Below, one piece after another: positions 9,727 through 23,100 of a stretch of 64,000 bases of DNA. Source of the DNA: Entoloma clypeatum (Eukaryota; Basidiomycota; Agaricomycetes; Agaricales; Entolomataceae). Below the pieces are notes generated by a model. The model saw nothing but the letters and a program-made list of their open reading frames with translations. It ran no database searches and was not told the DNA's origin. The DNA lies in the NCBI GenBank assembly GCA_963565915.1, contig OY751496.1, positions 806,001-870,000 on the forward strand, written 5' to 3'. Position 1 is the first letter of the stretch, and each line of letters opens with the position of its first letter. The translations under genes and the position numbers were made by a program.

Positions 9727-12700
9727 CTAGATCTCGACTTCCAGATGAGATATGATGTTGTCCGGGGTGTCCGTGAAATTCTCATATGGTTTAAATTCCA
9801 GTCCTTCAAAGATGTTTGCGTGTAAGCACCAGGGTGCATTCAGGTTTAATTTAAAGAAGTCCTCCACCACTTCCTTGGCATGTTCTAGGTGATCTTTGGA
9901 TTCCCACGTGTTGTGGTCCTGAGTCAGACCCTCCCATTGCACTAAATATTCCAGCTTTCCTCTCTTCAACCTTGAGTCAATAACTTTAGCGACATCATAC
10001 TCCTCTTCGCCATTGATAACTGTCGGGTTTGGTGCCTGCACCCTTTGTGATATAAATAGTGGTTCCTTAAATAATCGGACCCGTGATACATTGATGACCG
10101 GGTGGATTTTCCAAGTTTTTGGTAACTTAAGTTCTACAGTGTGTGATGAAATGATTTGGGTTATGGTATAGGGTCCAATCCATCGTTCAGCAAGTTTTTT
10201 TAAGGGTCGGTTCAACTTTAGGTCCTTAGTCGATAACCAAACTTTGTCGCCAACTTTGTAAACTGGTGCATCACCCCGTTTCAGGTTCGCATACCGTTCC
10301 ATCTCTTCTCATGCTTTTACTAGCGCTGCTTCTGCCTCCTCATGAATCTTCTTCATTCGCTCCGCGAATTCTTTTGCCAGTTCTGACTTTTCTGCCCTCC
10401 GAGGTTCTATGCCCATCCTAGGGTTAAACCCATAATTTACATAGAACGGTGAAAACTGAGTTGCTGTGTGAATTTTATTATTGTAGGCGAACTCTGCGGT
10501 TGCCATCCATTCGAGCCAATCTGATTCGAGCCAATCTGTTTGCCGGTGGGAAATAAATGATCTTAGATATTGCTCCAACTCCTGGTTGATGCGTTCCGTC
10601 TGTCCGTCTGTTTGCGGATGGTATGCCATTGATAATTTAGTTGTGATCCCCAATATTTTATTTAGTTCCTTCATAAATATTGCTGCAAATTGTGGTCCTC
10701 GGTCTGATGTTAACGATTCCAGCAGTCCATGAAGTTTCCAGACTTCGTCCCGATATAGTTTAGCTAATCCTTCTGCTGAGACTTCATCGCGTGTTTTGAT
10801 AAAGTGTGATTGTTTTGTCGATCTGCAAGCCACGACTAATACTGCGTTGTACCCCTGAGCTTCTGGGAGTCCTATGATAAAATCTGCTGTAACATGTTTC
10901 CATGGTCCTGCATGTTTTGTGTTTGCTTTTAATTTACAGGCTAGCGGTTGAGGCACATTTTTTGATCATTGACATCTGTCGCAGCCCTCGACGTATGCTT
11001 TGACCATGTTTGTAATACTAGGCCACCAATAATTACGTGTAACCAATTCCAGGGTCTTCCACTGCCCTGGGTGTCCTGCAACTGGGTTGTCGTGGTGTAA
11101 TTTAATTATTTCCTCCCTGAGTTCCTGACTTTTTGGAACATAAACCTTTCCTCTATGTAACCAGTATTTGTTTTTTTTAACTCTTCCACTGCTTTCAACA
11201 CTTGTTCATCAAACTCCTTGGCATCCCTGATGCATTTTAATAGTTTACTTTCTTGTCCATCAATAAGTATGTGACCTCAATCCATTGCTCGCAAGTGGAA
11301 GTATTCGGATTTTAATAATGTTACGTCTTCATTGTCATTTTCCACCCCCTTTCTATGATCGATCCTTCTCAAAAGAGCATCTGCCTTTCCCATTGAGGTG
11401 CCAGCCTTGTGTATTAATTTGAAATTGAAACGTGTTAGATACAACGCCCAGCGTGCTTGTCTGCGATTAAGCTTTCATCCCTGCATGAAGTACTCGAGGT
11501 TTTTATGATCGGTCCAGATCTCGACCTCATGTTTGGCTCCTTCAAGGTGGTGTCTCCATGCTTCCAGCGCTCGAATTATTCCCAGCATTTCTTTATTGTG
11601 TACGTCGTAATTTTGTTCCATGTCATTCAATCCTTTAGATAGAAAGGCACATGGCCTCCATTTCTCATCCTCGCATTCCATAGATAGAATTGCTCCTGTA
11701 GCAAAGTCCGATGTGTCTGATTCTACTCTCAACTTCTGATCCGGATCGGGAGATACTAATATAGGTGCTTCCGTAAATAATTTCTTTAGCATATCAAATG
11801 CTTCCTCCTGTTCCTCTTTCCAATTCCAGATTGTTTCTTTCCTTGTTAATTTATGTAATGGGCCTGCCACTTTAGAGAAGTCTTTGACAAATCTTCGATA
11901 GAAATTGGCCAATCCTAGAAATGACTGGACTTCTTTGACTTTCGTTGGTCTCGGCCATTGTTTGATGGCGTCTACTTTTGATGGATCCATTCGAATTCCG
12001 TCTTTCCCAATAATTAACCCTAAGAACTCTATTTCGTCTCTGTCAAAGAAACATTTTCCCGGTTTTAAGAATAAGTCGTTTTCCCGTAATCTTTTTAGAA
12101 TTTCCTCCACGATTTCACTGTGTCCTTTTTCTCCTTCAGTTGCTACCAATATATCATCAATATAGATAACTACGTCTCCTTGATCAATCAAATCTCTAAA
12201 TATGTGGTTCATCATGGTTTGAAACGTGCTTGGGGAATTATTTAATCCAAAGAACATAACTGTTGGCTTGAAGGCTCCATCTGGGGTTGTAAATGCCGCT
12301 TTCCACTCGTCTCCTTCTTTGATGCATACATTGTTATACCCCCATCTGAGGTCCATTTTGGTAAAATTTTTTTTCCCTTTAATTTATCGATCAATTCCGG
12401 AATCAACGGGAGTGGATAATTATTGCGGATGGTCCAGCTGTTAATATGTCGGTAATCCTGTACCATTCATTTCTTTCCGTCTTTTTTGGGTATAAAAAAT
12501 ACTGGCAAAGTTTGTGGTGACTTGGTAGGTCAAATATATCCTTTGCGTAATTGATCGTTTACAAATTCGGATACTTCTTTCCTTTCATCCGGTGACAGGG
12601 GATAGACTTTGGCCCTTTTTGGTACGAAATCCGGTTTTAAGTCTATAGCGTGATCCCATGGTTTCCTGACTGGTAATCTCTCCGATGCTTTCTTTTCAAA

Positions 12701-13605
12701 GACTGATAGATATTTGTGATATTTCCGGGGGACAACCTGTTCCGCCAGTACTTCATCTGAGGGTTCTCCCTTAGCTGCCCTGAGCATGTGGATTACTTCC
12801 TCCTTCACTTCTTCCTCATTTTCTTCTACTACTTCTTCCATTCTTCCACCCCATCTGGTCCTTGCAGTTTTATTTAAGTAATGTGTTTGACACATGCCAC
12901 ATTCTTCTGGACATCTTGATAATTTAATTTCCGCTTTTTCCCAATCGATTTCTGGATTATGACGTTTCAGCCAAGTATGTCCAACAATAATTTTAGCTTT
13001 TCCTAGGTTGCATGCTTCAAACACTGCTATCTCCACGTGTCCTTTATACCGCATAGCCATGACTGCTTCATGCGTGATCAAACCTCCTTGGTTAAGCATG
13101 CCATCAATGTTGTAGACCCGAATGGGGAAAGGTAGTTCCCTTAATTTAATGTTGTTCCTTTTGGTGAAGTCCAGATCTATGAACATCCCTGTCGCCCCTG
13201 AGTCTAATAATGCTTCAACATCAAATGTGCATTTGTCCTGCAATGTTTCCAGCGTGATTTTCATCATAAGCTCCTTTTCCAAAGAAGCGGATTGAATAAA
13301 AGATGGTTCCCCCATAGAGTCCGTTTGCCTAGTTAAATTATCTGATTCTTCGCAACAGGGAATTAAGCATTCATCTGTAGGGGACAAACCAAGCCTCGTT
13401 GCTGAGGGCTCCCCAATGATATAGTTTACAAGTGTATCTAAGTCCGATTTATCTGTGCTATTTTTTTGGGTTTTTACCTTTTTGGGTTTGTCCAATAGTA
13501 TTTTATTGTATGTAACTGCAGCGTCCGTAAGCTTTTGAAACCAAGAATTTACAGTGTCTCTATGTATGTAAGAGTCTATAGGCAATTGTTCATATTGATT
13601 TGTCC
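9727..13605 (-). pseudogene. pol: Gypsy C Pol (PR-RT-RH-IN-chromodomain), broken
   Basis: Domains in order from the 13605 end: aspartic protease with DSGATGMFID; RT from VYPLSPDE through VQDYRHIN, WGYNN and VVIYIDDILV (YIDD box); RNase H (ESDTSDFATGAIL, WTDHKNLEYF); integrase zinc-binding domain (VAGHPGQ, CDRC); core with VTADFIIGLP, SDRGPQF and the YHPQTDGQTER helix; C-terminus KVGDKVWL; chromodomain EEEYDVAKVIDSR...YLVQWEG...NTWE. In-frame TGA codons lie at 10309, 10966, 11475, 12467 and 12530, each where related elements have Arg or a CGA could stand. Frame changes sit near homopolymers at about 11170 and 12369. Pol is in the -1 frame relative to gag and has no nearby ATG, so a frameshift was probably needed. 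Confidence 0.85.
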
Positions 13606-13620
13606 GAGCCAGCGGGGGAA

Positions 13621-14727
13621 TTACTGGTTGACGTTTACAAAATCCTGCTGCACTGCAGCCTGTCTGTTGTTCTGAGCCGGTTGGCCCTGCTGTCCATTAT
13701 TAGCTTGGCGCGCTTGACACCTCGCATTGATCTGTCTCAAAATTTCCTCCTCCTCTTGTTCATCGATCTGTTCGATCATTGCCGCTTGCACCCTGCGCTG
13801 CGGCCGTCTGCAATCTCGGGCAAAATGCCCCTGTCCGCCGCAGTTATAACAATTACCAGGAGTGTGTCTCTGGTTCCTATCAACGTCCATTGCATTTGGA
13901 TCCCGTCGTGGTTGCTGCTGTTGTTGTTGTTGACCATTTTGTTGTTGAGGACGGTACCCCCCATTCTGTTGTTGCCCAAAGGGCCTCTGTTGCTGCTGCT
14001 GCTGTTGTCCATATGCGGGCCGATTACCCCATGTGTTACGTTGTTGTCCAAAGTTATTGCCAGTCCTCATGCCTGGTCTTGCTGCAAAAGTCTCTTCCGC
14101 TCTGCCGATTGCCAAAATTTCTTCACAGGTGCCCTGCACCGTGGACTTTCTCCTCCCTTGCTGGAAGAGTTGTTGCATGATAGATTCCTTGGTGTTCCTT
14201 TCCAAAAGGGTTACACCGTGCCTTTCCTCGATCTTGCCTTTGATCACCAGGGTCCCGAATTGCGTAATCCAATCATCAGTCTTCATTGAACCTTGCTTAA
14301 AGCTCTCAATTTTGGATCGGGCCCATTCGATCTCAGTGGTGGGACGAAACCTTGTTGTGATTTCACCAACTAGCTCTTGGTACGTTGGCCAGTCTTCTGA
14401 TTCCATACATTGATTCAAACGGGTTTTCCTGTAAACTCCTGCCGTGGGACCGTCCAATCGTGACCACACTGCAATGCACACTTCTTCTTCCCCATTGAAT
14501 AGCTCTCGGTTGACCCTGAGCCATGCGAGCATCGTAGTCCACCATACTGTGAACGTTGCTTTGGATCCATTGTATTTGCCGGGATCTGTGGCGACTTCTA
14601 CTTTCCTTCCACAATTGTTGTTTTGTGGGGGGGGGGGGTGATTGAACAGTGGTAATGGAGATAAGGGTGATGGTGCATGGTGTTGTTCAAATTCTTTGTC
14701 GAATTGGGCATTGGTGCCTTCGGCCAT
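13621..14727 (-). CDS. gag: Gypsy C Gag, 368 aa with one CCHC knuckle
   Basis: Capsid/nucleocapsid precursor. The start ATG (14725-14727) gives MAEGTNAQFDKEFEQ. Residues 40-190 hold the Retrotrans_gag-type helices (GKYNGSKATFTVWWTTMLAWL, DWPTYQELVGEITTRF, KTDDWITQFGTL). Residues 230-290 are a Gln/Asn-rich, repeat-prone linker. A zinc knuckle CYNCGGQGHFARDC follows near residue 300, then a Glu-rich and Gln-rich tail. The reading frame is uninterrupted although pol next to it is full of stops. The stop at 13621 lies just before the pol frame, in keeping with a gag-pol shift. The long plus-strand open frame over the same DNA (13600-14289) is a shadow. Confidence 0.85.
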   Translation of the reverse strand: MAEGTNAQFDKEFEQHHAPSPLSPLPLFNHPPPPQNNNCGRKVEVATDPGKYNGSKATFTVWWTTMLAWLRVNRELFNGEEEVCIAVWSRLDGPTAGVYRKTRLNQCMESEDWPTYQELVGEITTRFRPTTEIEWARSKIESFKQGSMKTDDWITQFGTLVIKGKIEERHGVTLLERNTKESIMQQLFQQGRRKSTVQGTCEEILAIGRAEETFAARPGMRTGNNFGQQRNTWGNRPAYGQQQQQQQRPFGQQQNGGYRPQQQNGQQQQQQQPRRDPNAMDVDRNQRHTPGNCYNCGGQGHFARDCRRPQRRVQAAMIEQIDEQEEEEILRQINARCQARQANNGQQGQPAQNNRQAAVQQDFVNVNQ

Positions 14728-14853
14728 GATGGTGTGATGAGGGGGAGTGGTTGTTTTCTGAACAGTAGTACCTTGCGTCGGGCGTGCGACCCTGTTCTAA
14801 CGCTTAGGCGAGAAAAAAATCTAAAAGAAAAAAAACCCAAAGAGCGATCTGTT
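14728..14853 (-). other. Gypsy C leader, gag-proximal part
   Basis: 126 bp of A/T-run-rich leader between gag's ATG and the 3' LTR of copia A. The rest of the leader is at 23267-23510. Confidence 0.6.
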
Positions 14854-15161
14854 TGTTGAAGTTCCACCTGGGCGCTAGCCACAGATGTACTGAGCAACAC
14901 AGCTACAGTGGAAGTACTCTACTCTACCGTTCTAGTCACTTACTTGGTTGGGAAGGGTGAGGCTGGTGAGAGCAGTTGAGGCTGGTAAGAGCGATGGAGC
15001 TGGTTAAGAGTCAAGAGACAACTTATTGATATTGACAGTTTCCTGGTCTTATATACCGTACTACTGTTTGTACCAACCAAATAAGTATGTAATCAAAGAT
15101 GTCTAAGGTCACGTGATCTAATCTAATCTAATCTAATCTATGTGATGGAAAAGTTTCAACA
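14854..15161 (-). repeat. Copia A 3' LTR
   Basis: 308 bp, same family as 19450-19758 (in opposite orientation), with a TCTAA-repeat block at 15117-15140. On the minus strand TGTTGAAAC follows GGGGGGG. The promoter TATA (TATATAAG-like) is at about 15050 in minus sense. Confidence 0.85.
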
Positions 15162-15227
15162 CCCCCCCATATTTAGTACATACTTCTAAATACATTTTTA
15201 CTTTTTCCCATGTAGGTACTCTTTTGT

Positions 15228-18200
15228 CTAGTTTTTAAGTAACCCAAAGTACGGGATAAACTTGCTAAAGAGGACTTTCCCCAGATTCTTAGTTAAAAGG
15301 TCTGCAGGGTTATTCACTCCTTCGATGAATTCGACCGTAATAATTCCTTCGGATACTTTTTCTCTGACAAAGTGGAATTGCAGGTCGATGTGCTTGGATC
15401 GCTTCTCAGTTACAGGATTGGATGCGATAAAGACAGAGCCATTGTTGTCTCCATAGATCGGAACTGATCTGATCTGCATTCCAAGTTTGGCAAGCATGCT
15501 TCTAAGCCATGTTACTGCGCGACTGCAATCTGATAGCGCCATATATTCTGCTTCCATGGAAGAGAGGGCAATGGTTTTTTGCGCCGATGAAACCCATGTT
15601 ACTGCTCCAGATGCCAGCGATACGAAGTAGCCAGTAGTGAACTTTCTGGTGTTTTTGTCTGACGCCCAATCGGAGTCGGTGAATGCATAGATTCCTTTCC
15701 CAGAATCACCATCATACATGATCGCGTAATTTTTTGTTGCCCTCAAATACCTGCAAATATCCCTAGCCACTTCTAAATGGCGTTTAGTAGGGTTTGCGGA
15801 GAATTGGGACATTTTGATCACAGCGAAACAAATGTCGGGTCTTGTCCCGATCATTAAGTACAATAATGATCCGATGATGGATTGGTACTTGGATCTGAGT
15901 TCCGCATTGGGTTCATCTTCAGACTTCATGGGTTTGTAGCCCATTGGGAGTGGGGTATGGGTGGCATTAGATTCGCTCATCCCCATGCGTGCGAGAATTT
16001 TCTCAAGGTAGGGTACTTGATCAATGAAGATCCTCTTCCCACGTTGCCTTATTTGGATAGAGAGAAATTCTTTTGGTTCCCCATCAGGGACTAGGTGGCC
16101 TAGGTCCCTACATTCCCATGTTGTCATGAAGGCCTTCTTCTTTTCTAGCGTGTATTCCCGGTTCGTGCCGAGAAAAGCAGAGTCATCGACATAAATGACG
16201 GCGATTACAGTTTCCCCTTTGGTACTTGTGTGAATGAAAACTCCCGCATCGGAGTGAAGCCGGACAAAGCCGAGCTTTTTCATGGAGGAATCGAGTTCCC
16301 TCCACCAGGCTAATGCAGCCTGCTTGAGTCTGTATAGGGCTTTGTATAGTCGGTACACGAGGTGTTCTTTCCCTTTTACTATGTAACCCTCTGGCTGTCG
16401 CATGTAAATTACCTCACAGAGTGTTCCATAGAGGAAGGCTGCTGAGATGTCCAAGAGTGTCATGAACCACCCTTCAAGGGCTGTCAATGCCAGAATCAAC
16501 CGGACAGTCTCGTACCTCACTACTGGTGAGAAGATTTGATCAAAGTCGATCCCTTCTACCTGTGAGAAGCCTTTTGCGACAAGGCGCGCTTTCAGATGCC
16601 TGTCAGATTTTTCATTGTAAACCCATTTGTTCCTTAGAGCTTTCCTCCCTGTGGGTAGGGGTACTAACTCCGTGATCACCCCGCGGCTTTTGAGCATGTC
16701 TAGCTCTTTTCGTTCTGCCGCATACCAATCTTCTTTGTTTGAAAGAGAGTATATGTCTTTGTGTGACATTTCGATGATGCCTACTTGGATAGAGATTGCC
16801 TCCATTAGGAGATCGTTCATCCATGCCGTTTGACCGCCTAATCTTCATCTTCGATCCATTTTTTCAAGATCAGAAGCAGGGGTGTCTTCCCCATAGATGC
16901 TATCTGGCATTCTGCGAACTCGTCGTTCCCTGATCGGTCGATCTGGTACTTGTTTGGGTTCCGGAGTGGGTACTCGCGGTTCATCGTCGGGCTCGCTAGA
17001 CGGCAAATCATCGTCTGATTCAGGGTGATCCTGTCCAGTGGGAACAGGGTCGTGAGGTTTTTTGTAATGACTGTCATTGTCATCGTTTCCGGGGATGAGG
17101 TCCTCAAACTCATCAGCTGGTTCTGGGTTTTCCATTTCTGGATGGTTCTCTGGCAAAGGATCGATGTGGCATCTAGGGTACTTGCTTTCATCAAAGATAG
17201 CTTTCCCACCCATGAAAATTGTATTAGTCTCAGGATCCATGAAACGGTATCCTTTGACCCCTGGTTTTGATCCAAGATAAATCATCAATCGAGATCTAGA
17301 CTCCAGGGAACTCCTACGTTTTTCCTTTGGGATATACACATATGCCTGACATCCGAAGACTCTGATGCTTGACATATAGGGGATCTCATTGGTCACCCTG
17401 AAGTAAGGGGTATTCCATTCGAGATGCTGCATGGGGGTTCTGTTGTAGAGAAAAGCTGCATGTTCCAAACAGAATTCCCACCACATAGGGGGTAAGCACG
17501 CGTTGAAGCGCAAGGCCTGAGATTTCTCCCACAGGGTTCGATTTATCCGTTCTGCTCTACCGTTCTGCTGGTGCTGATACGGGAGCGTGACGTCGACCAG
17601 AATTCCATGATCAGCAAGTACATCCTTGTATTTGTTAAACTCTCCACCTCCATCAACTCGCCATTTCTTAGGAGTGGCGGCGAATTGATTCTGGATCATT
17701 GCAAGGAATTGTTGTAGTGCCATGATGGCATCCGACTTCTTCCTAAGCAAGACGACCCAGACCTAGGATGAAAAGTCGTCCAAAAACGTAAGGAAATATT
17801 TATATTTGTGGTATGATGCCGTGGATATCTGTTTGAGATCAGAATGGATCAGATCAAAGGTTTTTGTTGCCCTTGTCATCGAATTGGGATATGATTGATT
17901 TGGCATTTTCCCTTTGAGGCAACCTGTGCAACTTTCCTGTGATTTCTCACGTACTAGTGTCTCAGGTACCCCTTTGGTACTGGTAGGAATCTTTTGGAGT
18001 GCTTGATCATTTGGGTGACCAAGGCGCTTGTGCCATGTTTCGACAGTGATTTTGCTTGAGATCGCATGGATCTGGTCATAGCGTATTTCAGTGTCTAACC
18101 AGTAAATGGTTTGACCAAGGATCTGGGGCGAAAACTGGATTTTGCTCAGCCCTTTGGAGATGTTAATTTCTCCACAAGTCTCGTCATGGTTAAGGAAGAT

Positions 18201-19449
18201 GCCTAGGGACAATAGGCGTGTGTCCATGTCCAGGATGTAGAACACCGGTCTGAGAAGATGGGTTTTAACTTCCCCATTTAGGGTGTGCCATACTGGAACG
18301 GCCCCAACTCTGAGAATTTCCAGTTTCTTCCCTTTAGCTGCAGTTTGGACGAATCGCTTGACCGTGAGAGGTCTATAATATGCGAAGTCCTTAAACTCAT
18401 AGGTGAAGTGTAAAGAGGCACCGGAATCTAATATCCATTGCGCGTGTTCTTTTTCCTTACAATGTGTACAAGAAGCAAAATGTTTAATATATTTTTTATG
18501 TAAATCACTGCTGAAGTGATCTATGCATTCTGTACTGGTACTGGCTATTATATCATACGTCTGTTGAGAGGTATTGTTAGCTTTCCACAATTGGTAAGGT
18601 TTAAGAAAGGGTTTTGACGAACCGTCAAGTTCTATCTCGTCCTCAAATACATCCGGCCCCATCCGTTCCTGGTCAATGTCCATCATTTTCAGCGATTCTT
18701 CTATTGACGGGGCTACGCGACGCTGTTTAGCCGGCCTTTCGTCGATGTCAGGAATGATGGTATCTAAGATATGGAGGTTTGACCCAGAGGGTTGAGCACC
18801 GATTTCTTGGGCGAGTCTTCGCACCCTCTCGTTCTTTTTCCACACAAACGGCTTTCCAGAAGGAAGCCTGGTGTACTGAGAAGGAGGCGGGTTCATGCGT
18901 TGCAGGAGTGACTGCATTTTCTCCGATTCAGGCTGCATGGTACTCATAGTTTTCCCGCGGCCCGTTACAGTGGTGAAGGTAGGTGCATGACAAGGAGGGA
19001 GAGGGCAAGGAGCATGTTGACGAGGAGGAAGGGGACAAGGAGCAGGACGACGAGGGGTGTGCTCAATAGCTGGTGCGATGAATTCGACCATCTCCTCGGC
19101 ATGGTCAGAGTCATTGTCAGCATTGTTGGCGCGTTTCTTCTGGTTGCGCCAGCGTCCCTTTCCCTTCTTCTTTTCAGAAGCGGTACTCGGGTCGGTCGAG
19201 TTAGGCTGCTGGTCAGCATTGTTCCGCGAGGTACTCGGCGCTGTTTGCTTTTCCCATTTGGGGTCTTGCCCCTTTTGCTTTCTCCTGGAGATTTTCCAGG
19301 CCTGCTCGTTGGACGCCCAAGTAGACCCAATCGCATACTTTCGCCGGTACTCAGAGACGATGCTGTCGGTGACGGCCTGCCATGTGAAGTCGTTGGCGAC
19401 GTAGACCTGGAAGAGGGCGGTGGAGAGGGACGACCAAGCGTCAGGAATG
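15228..19449 (-). pseudogene. pol: Copia A Gag-Pol, 5'-truncated and interrupted
   Basis: From 19449 downward: tail of the Gag UBN2 domain (AWSSL...FQVYVANDFTW), Lys/Gln-rich linker, protease (WILDSGASLHF), GAG-pre-integrase (WHKRLGHPNDQAL), integrase core (FDLIHSDL, FLTFLDDF, WRVDGGGEF, GRAERINRTLWE), then copia RT (WVYNEKSDRHLKARLVAKGF, FLYGTL, VIYVDDSAFLG) and RNase H (AFTDSDWASD, SSMEAEYMAL, YGDNNGSV), ending ADLLTKNLGKV. Two in-frame stops: TAG at 17763 (copia B has His there) and TGA at 16845, also present in copia B. No zinc knuckle was found. The RT-RNase H block of 530 aa is fully open. Confidence 0.85.
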
Positions 19450-19758
19450 TGTTGAAACTTTTCCCATCACGTAGATTAGATTAGATTAGATTACATCACG
19501 TGACCTTTACATATCTTCATTACATACTTGTTTGGTTGGTACAAACAGTAGTATGGTATATAAGACCAGGAAACTGTCAATATCAACAAGTTGTCTCTTG
19601 ACTCTTAACCAGCTCCATTGCTCTTACCAGCCTCAACCGCTCTCACCAGCCTCACCCCTCCCAAACCATGTAAATGGCTAGAACGGTCATGTAGAGTACT
19701 TCCACTGTAGCTGGTTGCTCAGTACATCTGTGGCTAACGCCCAGGTGGAACTTCAACA
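19450..19758 (+). repeat. Copia B 5' LTR
   Basis: 309 bp, TGTTGAAAC...CTTCAACA, with TATATAAG near 19557 as promoter. It is followed directly by the primer site. Confidence 0.9.
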
Positions 19759-19774
19759 GGTTATGGGCCCCGGA
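19759..19774 (+). other. Copia B primer binding site (half tRNA-iMet)
   Basis: GGTTATGGGCCCCGGA directly after the LTR. The same sequence marks element K's start, so K and this copia family share a primer type. Confidence 0.85.
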
Positions 19775-20121
19775 TAGCAGAGGGACTTGGGAAACGCTGG
19801 CAACAGCGAGTACCTGCCCACTCTACCCTGGTTGGCAAAAGAACCGATCGAAAGATCTAGGTTCTGAGTCTTACTTCTTCACACATGAACCTGGGAACGT
19901 CATTACGACAAGTACCTGTCATGAGACGTCCCTAAGGGGATTGACCTAGTACACTCCATGTGGAAACGTTGATCGCACCTTATACATTTCCGACATATAA
20001 AGGGTTTTCCCGTGACCACTATTCCTAAAGGGAATATGTCATAAGGAGTCATTTAATTGTTTTCTTGAATCATATTCATAACACATCACTGATTGGGAAC
20101 CCTTTTTTAGATTCATCTACA

Positions 20122-23100
20122 ATGTCTACCTCTCGCTCTGCTCTTGACATCATCACCCCCTTCGATGGCATTGACTACCAAAGCTGGGCCGAAAGGATGA
20201 AGTCCTACCTCCTCCATCAAGGAGTCTGGCGCCTTGTTTCTGGCGACATCACCCGCCCTGTCATCGCCGACTTCACCACCACGGTCTCCACCCCTGGGGC
20301 CACTGCTGCTGCTCCCCCTGTGCTGGTTACCACTGTTGACCAGCCTGGCTTCCGCAAGGAAGAAAAGGCCTGGATTAGGGACGACGACACAGCCCTTGGA
20401 GCGATCCGTCTGAAAGTCTCTGAGGCGATCAGGCGACACATCAAAGACAGCACATCGGCACTTAATGCGTGGAAAACGCTAAAGGATGCCTACTCCAAGG
20501 TATCCCCAACTGTCATCTTCGGCGACTTCAAGGCCGCCGCCACCTTCAAGCTGTCTGGACGCGACCCCGTGCCTGAAATCGAACGCCTGGGGTCTCTTTT
20601 CGCCCGGCTCGCCGATTCGAACTTTGTCGTCCCCGATCTGATGCAAGCAATGATCCTGGCCAATGCGATTCCCGACGCCTGGTCGTCACTTTTCCAGGTC
20701 TATGACGCCGACGATTTCACCTACAAAGCCGTTGCCGAGAGCATCATCTCGGAATACAGGCACAAGTATTCGGTTGGGTCTACTCGTGCGTCCAATGAGC
20801 AGGCCTGGAAAATTTCCGGGACAAAGCGCAAGGGGCAGGACCCCAAATGGGAAAAGCAACAAAAGCCGAGTACCTCGCAGAACAATGCTGACGAGCAGCC
20901 CAACTCGGCCGACCCAAGTACCGCTTCTGAAAAGAAGAAGGGAAAGGGACGCTGGCGCAATCAGAAGAAAAGTGCTAACAATGTGGACAACACGTCCGAC
21001 CATGTGGAAGAAACGGTTGAGTTTATTGCTCCTGCCATTCACTTCCCCCCTCTTCCGGCACCGTCCTTCACCACCGTCACTGGCCGCAGGAAAACGACAA
21101 GTACCGCACAGCCCGATTCAGGAAAAATGCAGTTGCTCCTGCAACACATGAACCCGCCTCCTTCTCAGTACACCGGACTTCCATCTGGAAAACCGTCTGT
21201 GTGGAAAAAGAACAATCATGTCCGTAAACTCGCACGGAACATTGGTGCTTGTCCCTCAGGGTCAAACCTTCGAATTCTGGATACGATTATCCCAGAAGAA
21301 GATGGAAGACCATCCAAGCAGCGTCGAGTCACTCCGCCTTTGGATGACTCCCTCAGGATGATGGACATAGACCATCAAAGCGAGCGGATGGGGCCGGAAC
21401 AATTCGAAGATGGGCTGATTGAACTTGACGGTTTGTCACATCCTTCTCTCAAACTTGACCAAATGGGAAACGCTAATAATCATGCACAGACGTTTGAATA
21501 TATATTAGCTAGTACCAATGCAGATAGTATAGATCTCTTTAGTGATGATCTGTACAAAAAATATATCAAACATTTCGCGTCCTGCACACACTGCAAAGAG
21601 AGAGAACGCGCTCAGTGGATCTTAGATTCCGGCGCATCATTACACTTTACCCATGAGTTCAAAGACTTCGCATATTACAGGCCCCTCAAGGCTAAGTGAT
21701 TTGTCCAAACAGCTGCAAAGGGAAAGAAACTGGAAATTCTCGGAGTTGGGGCCGTTCCAGTACGGCATACCCTAAATGGGGAAATAAAAACCCACCTTCT
21801 CCGACCTGTATTCTACATTCCGGACATGGACACACGCCTATTGTCCCTAGGCGTCTTCCTCAATCACGGTTACAAAGTAGACGGAATGCGTGGAGAAATC
21901 AACATCTCCAAAGGACAGAACAAAATACAGTTCTCGCCTCACATTCTCGGACAAACCATTTATTGGTTAGACACTGAAATACGCTATGACCAAATCCACG
22001 CGATCTCTAGCGAAATTACTGTCAAAACCTGGCATAAACGCCTTGGCCACCCAAATGACCAGGCGCTCAATAAGATTCCCACCAGTACCAAAGGAGTACC
22101 CAAAACATTAGTACGTGAGAAATCACAGGAAAGCTGCACAGGGTGTCTCAAAGGGAAAATGCCAAATCAGTCATACCCCAATTCAATGACGAGGGCTGTC
22201 AAACCCTTCGATCTGATCCATTCAGACCTGAAACAGATATCCACGGCATCGTACCACAAGTACAAATACTTCCTCACGTTTTTGGACGATTTTTCATCTC
22301 ATGTCTGGGTCGTCTTGCTTAGGAAAAAGTCTGGTGCCATTACGGCACTGAGACAGTTTCTTGCGATGATCCAGAACCAATTTGCCACTACTCCTAAGAA
22401 GTGGCGAGTTGATGGAGGTGGAGAATTTGACGAATACAAAGATGTACTTGCCGATCATGGAATTCTGATCAACGTCACGCTCCCATATCAGCACCAGCAG
22501 AATGGTAGAGCAGAAAGGATCAATCGAACACTATGGGAAAAATCTCAGGCATTGCGCTTCGATGCATGCTTACCGCCCATGTGGTGGGAATTCTGTTTGG
22601 AACATGCAGCATTTCTCTACAACAGAACCCCCATGCGGCGTCTTGAATGGAAAACCCCTTACTTCAGGGTGACCAATGAGATCCCCGACATGTCCAGCGT
22701 CAGAGTATTTGGATGTCAGGCATATGTATATATCCCAAAGGAGAAACGTAGGAACTCCCTGGAATCAAGATCCCGATTGATGATTTATCTCAGATCGAAA
22801 CCAGGGGTCAAAGGATACCGCTTCATGGATCCTGAGACCAACACGATTTTCATGGGCGGGAAAGCTATCTTTGATGAAAGCAAGTACCCTAGATGCCACA
22901 TTGACCCGTTGCCAGAAAACCACCCAGAAATGGAAGACCCAGAGCCGGCTGATGAGTTTGAGGATCTCATTCCCGGCAGCAATGACGACGATAGTCATAA
23001 CAAAACACCTCATGACCCAGTTCCCATTGAACAGGATCAACCTGAATCAGACAACGAATTGCCTGCCAGTGAGCCTGATGACGAACTGCGAATACCCACT

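Larger units (their letters stand above)
14854..19449 (-). mobile_element. Copia A (minus strand), 5' end cut off by copia B
   Basis: 3' LTR at 14854-15161, polypurine tract of seven G on the minus strand, then a Ty1/copia gag-pol frame running up to 19449. There the frame stops abruptly at TGTTGAAAC, the first bases of copia B's LTR, so B landed inside A's gag. The 5' part of gag, the leader and the 5' LTR of A are not found beyond B, because B's own far end is deleted. Confidence 0.8.

Noticed and set aside
13600..14289. 229-codon plus-strand ORF rich in Leu, resembling a membrane protein
   Set aside because: It lies antisense to the intact Gag of gypsy C; its Leu runs are the complement of gag's Gln-rich linker.
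15115..15142. TCTAA pentamer tandem repeat as a telomere-like sequence
   Set aside because: It lies inside the copia LTR and recurs in inverse orientation at 19470-19490 in the other LTR of the family.
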